Origin: Archangium sp.
GTDB taxonomy: Bacteria; Myxococcota; Myxococcia; Myxococcales; Myxococcaceae
Assembly: GCA_022843845.1 (NCBI GenBank)
Contig: JALHMW010000015.1
Span: 1 to 64,000 of the forward strand
Direction: 5' to 3'
DNA: 64,000 nucleotides
Positions 1 through 8,316 of the stretch are shown here, piece after piece. The position numbers and the translations under genes are program-made. How positions within the stretch are numbered: position 1 is the stretch's first letter; each line of letters opens with the position of its first letter. The notes below the pieces were generated by a model. The model worked only from the letters and a program-made list of their open reading frames with translations, had not been told where the DNA came from and ran no database searches.

Positions 1-110
1 AGGGGTCCCTCGGCTTGCGAACTGACCTCAACTCTTCGAACCGCCGGATGCGGACCCGCATGTCCGGTGGTGTGGCAGGGGACTGAAAGGGAATTCCTTT
101 CAGCCCCTAT
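1..110 (+). mobile_element. 3' end of a class C group II intron (domains V and VI), partial
   Basis: Positions 38-72 fold as a group II intron domain V. The lower stem ACCGCCGG pairs with CCGGTGGT, a GT bulge follows, and the upper stem ATGCGG pairs with CCGCAT. The triad in the lower stem reads CGC, as in bacterial class C introns, instead of AGC. Positions 77-109 form a domain VI-like hairpin (AGGGGACTGAAAGG with CCTTTCAGCCCCT, one A bulged), ending in CTAT, a typical intron 3' end. The reverse-transcriptase/maturase gene and 5' domains would lie left of the window. Family knowledge: class C introns insert after terminator hairpins. A decayed fragment is possible. Confidence 0.72.
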
Positions 111-153
111 GCCGATTTCCGGTTCTTCCGACTCGACCCCCGAAAACGACGAT

Positions 154-184
154 GGGCGTCCGCTCAACCCTCGAGCGAACGCCC
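154..184 (-). terminator. Hairpin downstream of the FKBP genes
   Basis: GGGCGTCCGCTC (154-165) and GAGCGAACGCCC (173-184) pair at 11 of 12 positions around a 7-nt loop, 26 bp past the stop of the minus-strand FKBP gene. The T-rich stretch on the minus strand (GTTTT) begins about ten bases after the stem, so it is a weak candidate for an intrinsic terminator. Confidence 0.4.
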
Positions 185-210
185 ACCAGACGCGTTGAAG
201 CTGAACCGAC

Positions 211-1014
211 TTACTGGCCCGGCGCCGGAGCTGCCGCCTTCGCCTTCACTTCGATCAGCTCGACCTCGAACGAGAGGACGGAGTTCGGAGGAATGGACGG
301 AGGCGCACCGCGCTCGCCGTACGCGATGTCAGGCGGGCAGATGAGACGGGCCTTGCCGCCCGGCTTCATCATGCCGACGCCTTCGGTCCAGCACTTGATG
401 ACGCCGTTGAGCGGGAACTCGGTCGGCTCGTTGCGCTTGTACGACGAGTCGAACTCCGTGCCGTCGAGGAGCGTGCCCTTGTAGTGCACCTTCACGGTGT
501 CTTCCGGCTTCGGCAGGTTGCCCTTGCCGGCCTTCTGCTCGATGTACACCAGGCCCGAGGCGGTCTTCTTGGCGCCCTTCTCCTTGGTGAACTTGACGAG
601 CTCCTTGTCGGCCAGCTCCTTGGCCTTCGCGGCGCGCTCGAGGCCCTTGGCCTGCAGGAACGCGTCGACCTTCGGGCCGAACTCCTCGAGCTTGAACGCG
701 AGCTCTTTGCCCGCAGCGGCGTCGGTGATGCCCTTCATGACCTCGTTGAGCTCGGCCTCGGAGAGCTCGACCGACGCGATCGGCGTGCGCTGCGCCACGA
801 AGGTGCCGAGCACGTAGACGACCTTGTTCACGTCCTCCGGCGACAGGGGCGCGGGCGGCGGCGGCTTGGGCGGCTCCATCGGGTTCACCGGCGGAACGGC
901 GACCGTGTTGGCGACGGGCGCGGTACCACCCGAGCCGGCGTCCTTCTTCTCACTGGGGCAGCCGGTCAAAACGAAGCCAACAGTGACGAGCAACGACAGG
1001 ATTCGGGTCTTCAC
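211..1014 (-). CDS. FKBP-type peptidyl-prolyl isomerase, lipoprotein (Mip/FkpA-like)
   Basis: A 267-residue protein predicted to catalyse cis-trans isomerisation of prolyl bonds outside the inner membrane. The N-terminus is a lipoprotein signal with lipobox LTGC (Cys19), then a Pro/Ala-rich linker, a helical part (about 60-150) like the dimerisation domain of Mip/FkpA proteins, and a C-terminal FKBP domain (about 165-255) with [16 protein letters not shown] and [13 protein letters not shown]. The GTG start overlaps the stop of the upstream FKBP gene (GTGA), so the two are translationally coupled. The upstream gene is a clear tandem paralogue, with near-identical FKBP cores but a different N-terminus. 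Folding of envelope proteins is the likely role; the substrates are unknown. Confidence 0.9.
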   Translation of the reverse strand: MKTRILSLLVTVGFVLTGCPSEKKDAGSGGTAPVANTVAVPPVNPMEPPKPPPPAPLSPEDVNKVVYVLGTFVAQRTPIASVELSEAELNEVMKGITDAAAGKELAFKLEEFGPKVDAFLQAKGLERAAKAKELADKELVKFTKEKGAKKTASGLVYIEQKAGKGNLPKPEDTVKVHYKGTLLDGTEFDSSYKRNEPTEFPLNGVIKCWTEGVGMMKPGGKARLICPPDIAYGERGAPPSIPPNSVLSFEVELIEVKAKAAAPAPGQ

Positions 1015-1745
1015 TGCGGACCTCCGGGGAGCGGCATGGCGGGAGCGGCCTTCTTCACCTCGAGCAGCTCGACCTCGAAGGTGAGCGTCGCGTTGGGCGG
1101 AATCGACGGGCGGCCACCTTCGCCGTACGCGATCTCAGGCGGGCAGACGAGCTTCGCCTTGCCGCCGACCTTCATTTTCGCGACCCCTTCGGTCCAGCAC
1201 TTGATGACGCCGTTGAGCGGGAACTCGGCCGGCTGGTTGCGCTTGAACGAGCTGTCGAACTCGGTGCCGTCGATGAGCGTGCCCTTGTAGTGCACCTTCA
1301 CCGTGTCGGTCGCCGTGGGCTGATCGCCTGCGCCTGCGGTCTGCTCGATGAAGATGAGGCCCGAGGGCAGCTTCTGCGCGCCCTTCTCAGCGGCCATCTT
1401 CGTCGCGTACTCGGTGCCTTTGACCTTCTCCTTCGCGCCGCGCTCCTCCTGGCGCTGCTTGAGGAACTGGCCGACCTTCGCGTCGAACTCCTGCGTGTTG
1501 ACGGCGAGGGGCTTCTTGAGGGCCGCGTCGAGGAAGCCCTTCTTGAGCTCCGCCAACTCGGCCTCCGAGAGGTTGGCCATGCCAACCGGGGTGTTCTTCG
1601 CGAGGAGAACGCCGAACGTGTACAGCACCTTGTTCAGCTCTTCTCCGGTGGGGACGGCAGGGGGCTTTGGCGCTTCCGGCGCTTTGCCCGCCTGCGCGAG
1701 GGCCAGGCTCGAGGCCAGGCACAGCGACAGCACGAGGTTCTTCAC
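1011..1745 (-). CDS. FKBP-type peptidyl-prolyl isomerase, secreted
   Basis: A 244-residue paralogue of the downstream FKBP lipoprotein. I place the start at the GTG at 1745, because this gives a clean signal peptide ([19 protein letters not shown]) with GGAGAG eight bases upstream; an ATG at 1760 would add five polar residues. The signal is a signal-peptidase I type with no lipobox, so this copy should be soluble in the periplasm. A helical region precedes an FKBP domain at about 150-235 ([26 protein letters not shown]). It overlaps the next gene by 4 nt and follows the aldolase gene by 50 nt, so co-transcription is likely. Confidence 0.88.
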   Translation of the reverse strand: MKNLVLSLCLASSLALAQAGKAPEAPKPPAVPTGEELNKVLYTFGVLLAKNTPVGMANLSEAELAELKKGFLDAALKKPLAVNTQEFDAKVGQFLKQRQEERGAKEKVKGTEYATKMAAEKGAQKLPSGLIFIEQTAGAGDQPTATDTVKVHYKGTLIDGTEFDSSFKRNQPAEFPLNGVIKCWTEGVAKMKVGGKAKLVCPPEIAYGEGGRPSIPPNATLTFEVELLEVKKAAPAMPLPGGPQ

Positions 1746-1795
1746 TTGGTGGCTCTCCATGAGCAGCGACTGCGTGGAACAGCGTTTCGAAAAAC

Positions 1796-2710
1796 TCAGG
1801 CCTTGAAGATCGTCATCACGTCTTTGAGCAGCTGGAGCGACTCGGCGCGCGGGCGCTGGAAGGCGTTGCGGCCCATGATCGAGCCGAAGCCGCCGCCTTC
1901 ACGAATGCCCTTGATGTCTTCGAGCAGCGACGCGGTGTCCTTCGACTCGCCGCCCGAGAAGATCACGATGCGCTTGCCGTTGAAGGCGCTCTGCACGACG
2001 TGGCGAACGCGATCGGCCATCGTCTTGGTGGGAATCGAGTACTTCTCGAACACCTTCTTGGCCTCGGCCTGCTCGATGAAGTCCTTCGGAGGCTTGACCT
2101 TGATGACGTGCGCGCCGAGCTGCGCCGAGATCTGCGCCGCGTACGCGACGACGTCGGCGGCGGTCTCGCCGTCCTTCGACATGTTGCCGCGCGGGTACGC
2201 CCACAGCACGGTCGGCAGGCCCGCGTCTTTGCCCTGGGCGATGAGATCGCGCAGATCCTGGTACTGCTGATTGCGCATGCTCGAGCCCGGATAGATCGTG
2301 TAGCCGATCGCCACGCAGCCGAGGCGCACGGCGTCCTTCACGGTGCCGGTGAGGGCCGACATCGGCTCGACCTTCGAGAGCGAGTCGGAGTTGTTGAGCT
2401 TCAAGATGAGCGGGATCTCGCCCTTGAGCTTGCCAGCGACGGCCTCGAGGAAACCCAGCGGCGCTGCGTACGCGTTGCAGCCGGAGTCGATGGCGAGCTG
2501 CGCGTGGTAGTCGGGATCGTAGCCAGCAGGGTTTGGCTGGAAGCTGCGCGCGGGGCCGTGCTCGAAGCCCTGGTCGACGGGCAGGATCACCATGTTGCCG
2601 GTGCCAGCGAGCACGCCCGTGTTCATCAGGCGCGCGAGGTTCGTCAGCACGCCGGGAGAGTCAGACGGGTACCACGAGAGGATCTGCTTGACGCGATCGG
2701 TGTAGGCCAC
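1796..2710 (-). CDS. fbaB: Fructose-bisphosphate aldolase class I (DhnA/FbaB type)
   Basis: A cytoplasmic 304-residue enzyme of the DhnA-type class I aldolase family, which cleaves fructose 1,6-bisphosphate to dihydroxyacetone phosphate and glyceraldehyde 3-phosphate through a lysine Schiff base. Diagnostic stretches are [13 protein letters not shown] (41-53), [11 protein letters not shown] and, near residue 200, [11 protein letters not shown], which carries the candidate Schiff-base lysine (Lys204 or Lys206). The length fits the family. The start is GTG at 2710 with AAGGAG seven bases upstream. The two FKBP genes follow on the same strand. A related family member acting on another sugar phosphate cannot be excluded. 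Confidence 0.9.
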   Translation of the reverse strand: MAYTDRVKQILSWYPSDSPGVLTNLARLMNTGVLAGTGNMVILPVDQGFEHGPARSFQPNPAGYDPDYHAQLAIDSGCNAYAAPLGFLEAVAGKLKGEIPLILKLNNSDSLSKVEPMSALTGTVKDAVRLGCVAIGYTIYPGSSMRNQQYQDLRDLIAQGKDAGLPTVLWAYPRGNMSKDGETAADVVAYAAQISAQLGAHVIKVKPPKDFIEQAEAKKVFEKYSIPTKTMADRVRHVVQSAFNGKRIVIFSGGESKDTASLLEDIKGIREGGGFGSIMGRNAFQRPRAESLQLLKDVMTIFKA

Positions 2711-2781
2711 GGGCGGTCTCCTTGGGAAACGACCGCGCTCCCATAGCCCACCGCCTGCACAGCGTCATGCGTTGTGTGAGG

Positions 2782-3378
2782 TCACGGCTTCGTGTCGGCC
2801 TTCGCCTCAATCTTGAGCGGAAACGTACCGAGCGGGTTCCCGCCGATTCGCACCAGCACCTGAAAGTCGCCCACGGTGCGAAGGCCCGTCGGATCCCAGT
2901 CGACCGTCCAGTCGGCCTCCTCGCTCTTGAACGTCAGCTGGCCCTGGGCATCCATCACGGTGTCACCGCGCGGGTCGAGCACGGCGAGTTCGATCGACGT
3001 GTTCTTCTTCTCCGGAGCCTTCACGCGAACGACGGTCGAGAACTTCTCGGTCATCAACGGCGACCCGCTCGCGATGACAGCGGGGTAGGGCGCGCTCGGC
3101 TTCGAGCCGTTCGGGGTCCTCACGAAGCCCTTGCCGTGCTGCACGCTGACCACCGTGTACGGCGCGACCCCCGGGGCGGTGGCCGCACGTTCGGTCGGAG
3201 CCTTCTCGTCGACCTTCTTGATGTCATCGCCCTTCGGGAGCGCATCGAACCTGGGGATCCCGAGATCGAGCTTCGGCGCGCTCTGCTTCATCGAGCCCTT
3301 CAACTTCGGCTCTGGCTTCGCCTGCGCGAACGCCACCATCGACAGCAACACTCCCCCGACGAGAACCGTTCGTGACAT
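2782..3378 (-). CDS. Secreted protein of unknown function
   Basis: A 198-residue protein, not recognised. The chosen ATG at 3378 gives a signal peptide (MSRTVLVGGVLLSMVAFAQA) with a plausible cleavage site; upstream in-frame codons would add a charged extension. The mature part begins with a Lys/Pro-rich segment, and the last 100 residues look beta-rich (SEEADWTVDWDPTGLRT, GDFQVLVRIGG), reminiscent of an Ig-like domain, but without a firm assignment. It is divergent from the TolC-like gene, with 68 bp between the starts, and lies 71 bp upstream of the aldolase gene on the same strand. Confidence 0.6.
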   Translation of the reverse strand: MSRTVLVGGVLLSMVAFAQAKPEPKLKGSMKQSAPKLDLGIPRFDALPKGDDIKKVDEKAPTERAATAPGVAPYTVVSVQHGKGFVRTPNGSKPSAPYPAVIASGSPLMTEKFSTVVRVKAPEKKNTSIELAVLDPRGDTVMDAQGQLTFKSEEADWTVDWDPTGLRTVGDFQVLVRIGGNPLGTFPLKIEAKADTKP

Positions 3379-3446
3379 GGCGTTCACCTTACTGCGCGGG
3401 CAGCGCTTCAATTCAAACGCTGTGTGGGGTACGTCGCGCGCCTTCC

Positions 3447-4856
3447 GTGCGCGCGTTGATCGTCAGCCTGATTCTCGGTGGTTCACTCGCGGCTCAGGCG
3501 GCGCCGCTGACGTTGAGCGAGTTGATCGAGCGCGCGCGCAAGAACGATCACCGCGTCAGGGAGAGCCAGGCGCAGCTCCAGTGGTTCCGCGCGAAGTACG
3601 AAGAGGCGCGCTGGGCGTGGTTTCCCCGCGTCGAGTCGTATGTGGCGGTGGCGGGGCCGACGCCTGAAGCGCGCAACAACGGCCTCGGTGGGCCGCCGAC
3701 GACGCCAGCGTCGCTCCAGTACGATCTCGACTTCGGCCAGGTCGGCGTTCAGTTCCGCGCGGGCGCCGAGGCGTTGCTGCCCATCTACACGTTCGGAAAG
3801 CTCGACGCGCTCGAGGCCGCTGGCGCCAAAGGCGTCGAAGCCGGTGAAGCGCTCGCCGCACGCGCGGCCGATGAGGCCGAGCTGCAGGTGTCTCAAGCGT
3901 ACTGGGGGCTCTGCCTCGCGCGCGCCGGCGTGAACGTCATCGACGAGACGACCAAGCGCCTCGACGAGGCGAAGAAGACGCTCGATCGCCTGCGCGCGAC
4001 CGAGAGCCCGCAGGTCTCGCAGATGGATCTCTACAAGCTCGAGTTCTATCGGCAGCAGGCCGAGGTGCAGAAGAACGCAGCGACTCAGGGCGAGGAGTAT
4101 GCGCTCGCGGCGATCCGCCTCCTCATCGCGGCGGCCCCCGAAGACACCATCGAAGTGACGACCGAAGGGCTGCCGGATCCGAAAGGCCAGCTCGAGGCTG
4201 CGCCGTCTCTGCTCGAGCAGGCGTTGACCCATCGCCCCGAGCTGCGCGCTGCAGAGGCCGGCGTCGCCGCGCGTGAGCAGGAAGTGCTGATTCGCGAGCG
4301 CATGTACTACCCCGACTTCGGCATCGCCGGCTTCGCGCGCTGGGTGTGGACGACCAGCGCCACGCGGCAGCGATCGGCCTTCGCGTACGATCCGTACAAC
4401 GATCTGTCGGCCGGCATCGCGCTCGTCTCTCGCTACACGTGGGACTTTCCGCAGAAGAGCGCGCTCCTCGATGCGGCGCGGGCAGAGCTCGGGAAGATGC
4501 GCGCGCAGCGGGATCTGCTGAAGGCCGCCGTCCGGCTCGAGCTCGAGAAGTCACACGGTGAGACGCGGGCCGCGATGGTGCGGGTGGAACGACAGACCCT
4601 GGCCGAGAAGTCTGCGCGCCGGTGGGCCACGGCGGCTTACGCGGCGTTCGACCTCGGCACTGGCGACACGCGCGATCTCGTCGAGTCGTTTTCGGCCCTC
4701 GCGAGCGCGTCGGCGCAGCGGGCGCAGGCGCTCCATGACGTTCAGGTAGGCCTCAAGACGTTGTCCCGGTCGGTCGGGCAGCCCGTGTTGCTCCAGATTC
4801 CGTACGACGTCGCGCCCGTCACGCCGCCGGTCTCCGAGTCGCTTCAGCCTCGTTGA
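3447..4856 (+). CDS. TolC-like outer membrane efflux protein
   Basis: A 469-residue member of the outer-membrane efflux (OEP) family, which forms trimeric channels for drug efflux or type I secretion. The start is taken as GTG at 3447 because it opens a signal peptide (MRALIVSLILGGSLAAQA) followed directly by the mature start PLTLSELIERARKND, a hallmark of the family. Two long helical OEP repeats follow (about 40-220 and 240-440), with alternating coiled-coil and beta segments such as AGIALVSRYTWDFPQKS. No adaptor or pump gene is adjacent. The next gene encodes an MlaC-like carrier, suggesting a role in envelope lipid or hydrophobic compound export. Confidence 0.88.
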   Translation: MRALIVSLILGGSLAAQAAPLTLSELIERARKNDHRVRESQAQLQWFRAKYEEARWAWFPRVESYVAVAGPTPEARNNGLGGPPTTPASLQYDLDFGQVGVQFRAGAEALLPIYTFGKLDALEAAGAKGVEAGEALAARAADEAELQVSQAYWGLCLARAGVNVIDETTKRLDEAKKTLDRLRATESPQVSQMDLYKLEFYRQQAEVQKNAATQGEEYALAAIRLLIAAAPEDTIEVTTEGLPDPKGQLEAAPSLLEQALTHRPELRAAEAGVAAREQEVLIRERMYYPDFGIAGFARWVWTTSATRQRSAFAYDPYNDLSAGIALVSRYTWDFPQKSALLDAARAELGKMRAQRDLLKAAVRLELEKSHGETRAAMVRVERQTLAEKSARRWATAAYAAFDLGTGDTRDLVESFSALASASAQRAQALHDVQVGLKTLSRSVGQPVLLQIPYDVAPVTPPVSESLQPR

Positions 4857-4921
4857 TCGTTGGGCCAGTGAATGGCATCTGGTCGCTCGAGTCGAAGGCC
4901 TGTCACCACTCCAGGAGCACC

Positions 4922-5521
4922 ATGTTCACCCTGCTCACCACCGCGCTCCTCGCCGCCTCGCCCGGGCCGCTGGCCGTCGTGAAGGCCGCTGACGTCGACG
5001 TTCAGAAAGTGCTCGCGAACGACGCCACCATCGAGAAGCTCGCCGCGACGGCCGACGGCTACATCGACTTCGGAGAGCTCGCGAAGCGCGCGCTCGGCCA
5101 GAAGGAGTGGGCGAAGCTCGACAAGAAGAAGCAGGACGACTTCAGCGCCACCATGAAGGGCCTGCTCCGGGCGAGCTACGCGCAGAAGGCGCTCGGCGAT
5201 GGGAAGAACGGCACGAAGTTCGAGTACGTGGGCGAGAAGCTCGCGGCGAATGAAGCGACCGTCGAGGCGCGGCTCGTCACGAAGGAAGACAAGTTCCCCG
5301 TCTCGTACAAGCTGTTCCGCGCCGACACGAAGGGCGCGTGGAAGATCTACGACGTGATCACCGATGACGTCTCTCTGGTGGGGACGTACTCCGATCAGTT
5401 CCGCAAGCTCATCGCCGACAAGGGCTTCGATGGCCTGCTCACCACGCTGAAGACCAAGCGCGACCAGCTCGAGAAGCCGGCGATGGACTCCGTCGGCACA
5501 GCGGGGCCGGCTGCGAAGTAG
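4922..5521 (+). CDS. MlaC/Ttg2D-like periplasmic lipid carrier
   Basis: A 199-residue secreted protein that looks like an MlaC-family (Ttg2) carrier, which moves phospholipids between membranes. The signal peptide (MFTLLTTALLAASPGPLA) is preceded by CCAGGAGC, fixing the ATG at 4922. Family-like features are YIDFGELAKRALG (about 45-57), the segment DKKKQDDFSATMKGLL, and later beta-strands in VSYKLFRADTKGAWKIYDVITDDVSLVGTY-type order, ending in a helical tail. It starts 65 bp after the TolC-like gene, so the two may form one unit. No MlaD/E/F partners are in the window. Confidence 0.8.
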   Translation: MFTLLTTALLAASPGPLAVVKAADVDVQKVLANDATIEKLAATADGYIDFGELAKRALGQKEWAKLDKKKQDDFSATMKGLLRASYAQKALGDGKNGTKFEYVGEKLAANEATVEARLVTKEDKFPVSYKLFRADTKGAWKIYDVITDDVSLVGTYSDQFRKLIADKGFDGLLTTLKTKRDQLEKPAMDSVGTAGPAAK

Positions 5522-6157
5522 GCGCCACGTCGTTGGTGAAGACCCTCCGCGACGTTCGTGAAGACCTCCAGGACCCCAGAACGTTCATGACGACCGCGAT
5601 CACGCTTCGGGAAGATCGCCTCCGCGACGAGTGTCACGACTGGGGCGGTTTTCGACCCTGCAGCGACACATGAAGCGAGCGACGGCTCCTTGAAGCGCGC
5701 GGTCTGTTGCGGGCGCTCCGAAGCCTCAAGTGTCGAGTGTCGCGAACGAAAGGCGCGCACTCCGCGGTCGTCTGGCCGCACGGGCAGAGGGCGGGGAGCG
5801 CTTCCCGGAACATGTCTCGCGCGGGACACGGGGCGGTTCGCGGTTGACGCATTTTCACGTCAACCGCGAACTCACTGGAGTCCCCGACGAGACGTGTTCC
5901 AGGCAGCGCCTGCGAGCGGTCAGGGGCATGGACCATTCCGACTGGCCCTCGCGCCTCGAGGCCTTGCGCGCACCTTCACGACCGCCTCTCTTCTGGCAGC
6001 CTTCTGCTCGACCCCTCGCGCCTCTCGGCGTTCCACGCGCCCACACGGCGGCCCCGCTCGAAGCGGTGGCGTCCGCGCAGCTCCGCCGGGCACGCGGCGG
6101 TGCTCGCCTTCAGCAACGCGCCTTTCCGGAAGGACGGGGAAACATCGACAGACGCGA
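5522..6157. other. Gene-free stretch of 636 bp
   Basis: I see no convincing gene here. Open frames exist on both strands, but they are Arg-rich and lack recognisable domains, codon bias or ribosome-binding sites. The stretch contains the 94-bp imperfect palindrome described separately, and short repeats such as CTCCGCGACG near 5546 and 5611. It lies between the end of the MlaC-like gene and the end of the minus-strand oxoamine-synthase-like gene, so it is a convergent intergenic region much longer than needed for two terminators. Confidence 0.6.
5807..5900. repeat. 94-bp imperfect palindrome
   Basis: Two 43-nt arms (5807-5849 and 5858-5900) surround an 8-nt loop (CATTTTCA). The inner 14 bp, GTTCGCGGTTGACG against CGTCAACCGCGAAC, are perfect. 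The outer parts match in blocks (GGAACA, GTCTCG, GGGAC), and some similarity continues for about ten more bases outward. It could be a structured RNA, a bidirectional terminator-like element, or a short non-autonomous mobile repeat. Only one copy is seen in the window. Confidence 0.75.
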
Positions 6158-7498
6158 CTACTTGCTCCGAGGCCTCGCGCGGTCGAGCAGCGTGCGCAAA
6201 CGTTCGGCTCCCGGAAGGCTGCGCAGCTGCCCTGACTGCCCACTCGCGATGCGCCACGTCAGCGTCTCCACCGTGTCGAAGATGCGCTCGCGCACCGATC
6301 GCCCATCGTTCACCGGAGCGGCGTTTCCCGGGGACTCGGGCATCGCCGGCAGCCACCGCGGGTGACACGGCGTCGCGATCGCGAACGAGCCGGGCCGCGC
6401 GATCGTCACCGTCCTCGGAGCATCGGCATCGAGCGGCGGCGGCGCTCCGAGCGTCTTCTCGATCTTCTCGAGCGCGTCGACGAGCTGGCTCAGCTGCGCT
6501 TCGGTCGAGGTGGCCGGCACGGACAGCAGCAGACGCGAGCGCGGCCCATCGAGCAGGCCGCGACAGAACACGCCGAGCTCAGCCAATTGGCGCAGCCAGA
6601 TGTCCGTCAGGCCTTCGTCGCCGAGCCAGATCGGGACGATCGGTGTGACGGACGGGCCGGTGTCGAACGCACGAACACGCAAGGCTTCCTGAAGTGACTG
6701 CGCGAGATCGAGGCACCGCGCACGTCGATGCGGCTCGGTGTCGATCAGCTCGAGGCGCCTGGCGATCGCCGCGGTCGAGCCCGTGCCGACGCGAGAGGGA
6801 AGAAACGGCAAGAACGATTCGACGACCGCGCGAACACCGGCGATGGCCACCGTTCCCGGGCCCAACGTGCTGACCGAGAGATCGACCTGGCCTGCGAGCT
6901 CGAAGTGCTCCAGCACGCCCATGCCCGTCGCGCCGAGCGGCCCGGGACCCATCGCGTCGAGCACGACGATCGGCACGTGGTTGCGCTGCGCGATCTCGAT
7001 CAGCCGGGGCAGGGGAGCGAGATCGCCTTCGTAGACCCGGACTCCATCGACCAGCACGACGCGCTGATCGGAGCCAGGCTGCGCGAGCTGGGAGGCGAGC
7101 TGTTCAGGAGACGCGAACACGGTGCCGGTCGTCCCGAGCCGTCGCGAGAGCCGAACGTCGACGAACCGCCGCGCGTCGGCCTGCTCCAGCGCCCGCAAGA
7201 CCGTCGCCAGTGAGTCCACCAGGGCTGCGGAGTCGGCCTTCAGCTTCGCCGCCAACCTCGACTCCAGCTGCGCGACGAGCGTCGACGATCGGCTCAGCTC
7301 GACCCCGAAGCGCTTCACGGCCGCGTTCGCGGCTTCTTTCACCCGGGCATCGGTCGCCAGACTGAGCACGTCATCGGCCGACGCGTTCAGGAGCCGCGAG
7401 CCATCGGTCTCGACCTCGCTCCCCGAAGGAATGGCGTCGACCCTGGCGTTCGCGACGAGCCGAGGTCCTCCATGGGGTAGGGCGAGGCTGAGCGACAT
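6158..7498 (-). CDS. Alpha-oxoamine synthase-like protein lacking the PLP lysine
   Basis: A 446-residue fold-type I aminotransferase relative, resembling 8-amino-7-oxononanoate synthase (BioF/KBL). The N-terminal LNASADDVLSLATDARVK (37-54) matches the usual substrate-entry region, and VVLDAMGPGPLGATGMG (178-194) matches the DEAHS-type motif. However, the position of the PLP-stacking histidine is Met183, and the Schiff-base motif reads TLGPG (211-215), with Pro where the catalytic lysine should be. Both PLP-anchoring residues are therefore absent, so it probably does not do PLP chemistry. The C-terminal 60 residues look like an added tail. The function is unknown, perhaps scaffolding or regulation. 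Confidence 0.7.
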   Translation of the reverse strand: MSLSLALPHGGPRLVANARVDAIPSGSEVETDGSRLLNASADDVLSLATDARVKEAANAAVKRFGVELSRSSTLVAQLESRLAAKLKADSAALVDSLATVLRALEQADARRFVDVRLSRRLGTTGTVFASPEQLASQLAQPGSDQRVVLVDGVRVYEGDLAPLPRLIEIAQRNHVPIVVLDAMGPGPLGATGMGVLEHFELAGQVDLSVSTLGPGTVAIAGVRAVVESFLPFLPSRVGTGSTAAIARRLELIDTEPHRRARCLDLAQSLQEALRVRAFDTGPSVTPIVPIWLGDEGLTDIWLRQLAELGVFCRGLLDGPRSRLLLSVPATSTEAQLSQLVDALEKIEKTLGAPPPLDADAPRTVTIARPGSFAIATPCHPRWLPAMPESPGNAAPVNDGRSVRERIFDTVETLTWRIASGQSGQLRSLPGAERLRTLLDRARPRSK

Positions 7499-7634
7499 GA
7501 GGGCCTTGTAGCAGCGGCAGCTTGCGTGAGCCCATGGCCCCTGCTATCCGCGCGGCCCGCTCGGAATTTTTCTGGGCTGAAGCACCGCACCTCTGGGCCT
7601 TTGACCCACGTGCGAGAGAAAGAACGGAATCATC

Positions 7635-8300
7635 ATGAAGGGTCTCATCGGTAAGAAGGTCGGCATGACGCAGGTCTTCAACGACGAAGGCAACGTCGTG
7701 CCTGTGACGGTCATCGACATCACCTCCTGCGAGGTCGTCGGGCACCGCACCATGGAGAAGGACCAGTACACGGCCGTCATCCTCGGCATCAAGGACGCCA
7801 AGCCCAAGCACCTGACCAAGGCGCAGGCGGGCAACTTCAAGAAGGCGGGCGCCAACCCCAAGCGCATCGTTCGCGAGTTCCGCGTCGACGCTGCAGATCT
7901 GGCGAACTTCACGATCGGTCAGCCGGTGAACGCGGGCGCGCTCTTCAAGAAGGGCGAGCTGGTCGACGTCACGGGCATCACCAAGGGCCGTGGCTTCCAG
8001 GGCGTCGTCAAGCGCTGGGGCTTCCGCGGCTTCGGGCAGACCCACGGTACGCACGAGTACCGCAAGCACCCGGGCGCCATCGGTCAGCGCAAGACGCCGG
8101 GCCGCGTGTACCCGAACAAGAAGCTCCCCGGTCACTACGGCGTGGAGCAGGTGACGGTGCAGAACCTGCTCGTCGCCGACGTGCTCGCCGACAAGGGCAT
8201 CATCCTCATCAAGGGCGGCGTCGCCGGCCACAATGAGGCCCTCGTCGTCGTGAAGCCTTCGATCAAGACGGCCCTGCGCGCGAAGCACGGCAAGAAGTAA
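7635..8300 (+). CDS. rplC: 50S ribosomal protein L3
   Basis: A 221-residue ribosomal protein L3, which binds 23S rRNA near the peptidyl-transferase centre and starts 50S assembly. The N-terminal MKGLIGKKVGMTQVF, the central GRGFQGVVKRWGF, and HPGAIGQRKTPGRVYP with its conserved Gln are typical. AGAGAAAG lies upstream of the ATG. No other ribosomal protein gene is adjacent, although rplC normally sits in the S10 operon after rpsJ. It may be a relocated gene or an additional copy. The next gene on the strand begins 16 bp later. Confidence 0.95.
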   Translation: MKGLIGKKVGMTQVFNDEGNVVPVTVIDITSCEVVGHRTMEKDQYTAVILGIKDAKPKHLTKAQAGNFKKAGANPKRIVREFRVDAADLANFTIGQPVNAGALFKKGELVDVTGITKGRGFQGVVKRWGFRGFGQTHGTHEYRKHPGAIGQRKTPGRVYPNKKLPGHYGVEQVTVQNLLVADVLADKGIILIKGGVAGHNEALVVVKPSIKTALRAKHGKK

Positions 8301-8316
8301 GTCGGGAGACCCTTCG

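Noticed and set aside
31-72. TTCGAACC-type sequence considered as a tRNA T-arm
   Set aside because: The surrounding bases fold as group II intron domain V and no acceptor stem or anticodon arm is present.
5807-5900. Palindrome considered as a simple transcription terminator
   Set aside because: Arms are too long, the loop is 8 nt and no T-run follows on either strand; the element is also about 290 bp from the nearest gene end.
5395-6368. Several 100-210-codon frames in the palindrome region
   Set aside because: They are Arg/Ser-rich, occur on both strands at once and have no recognisable motif or ribosome-binding site.
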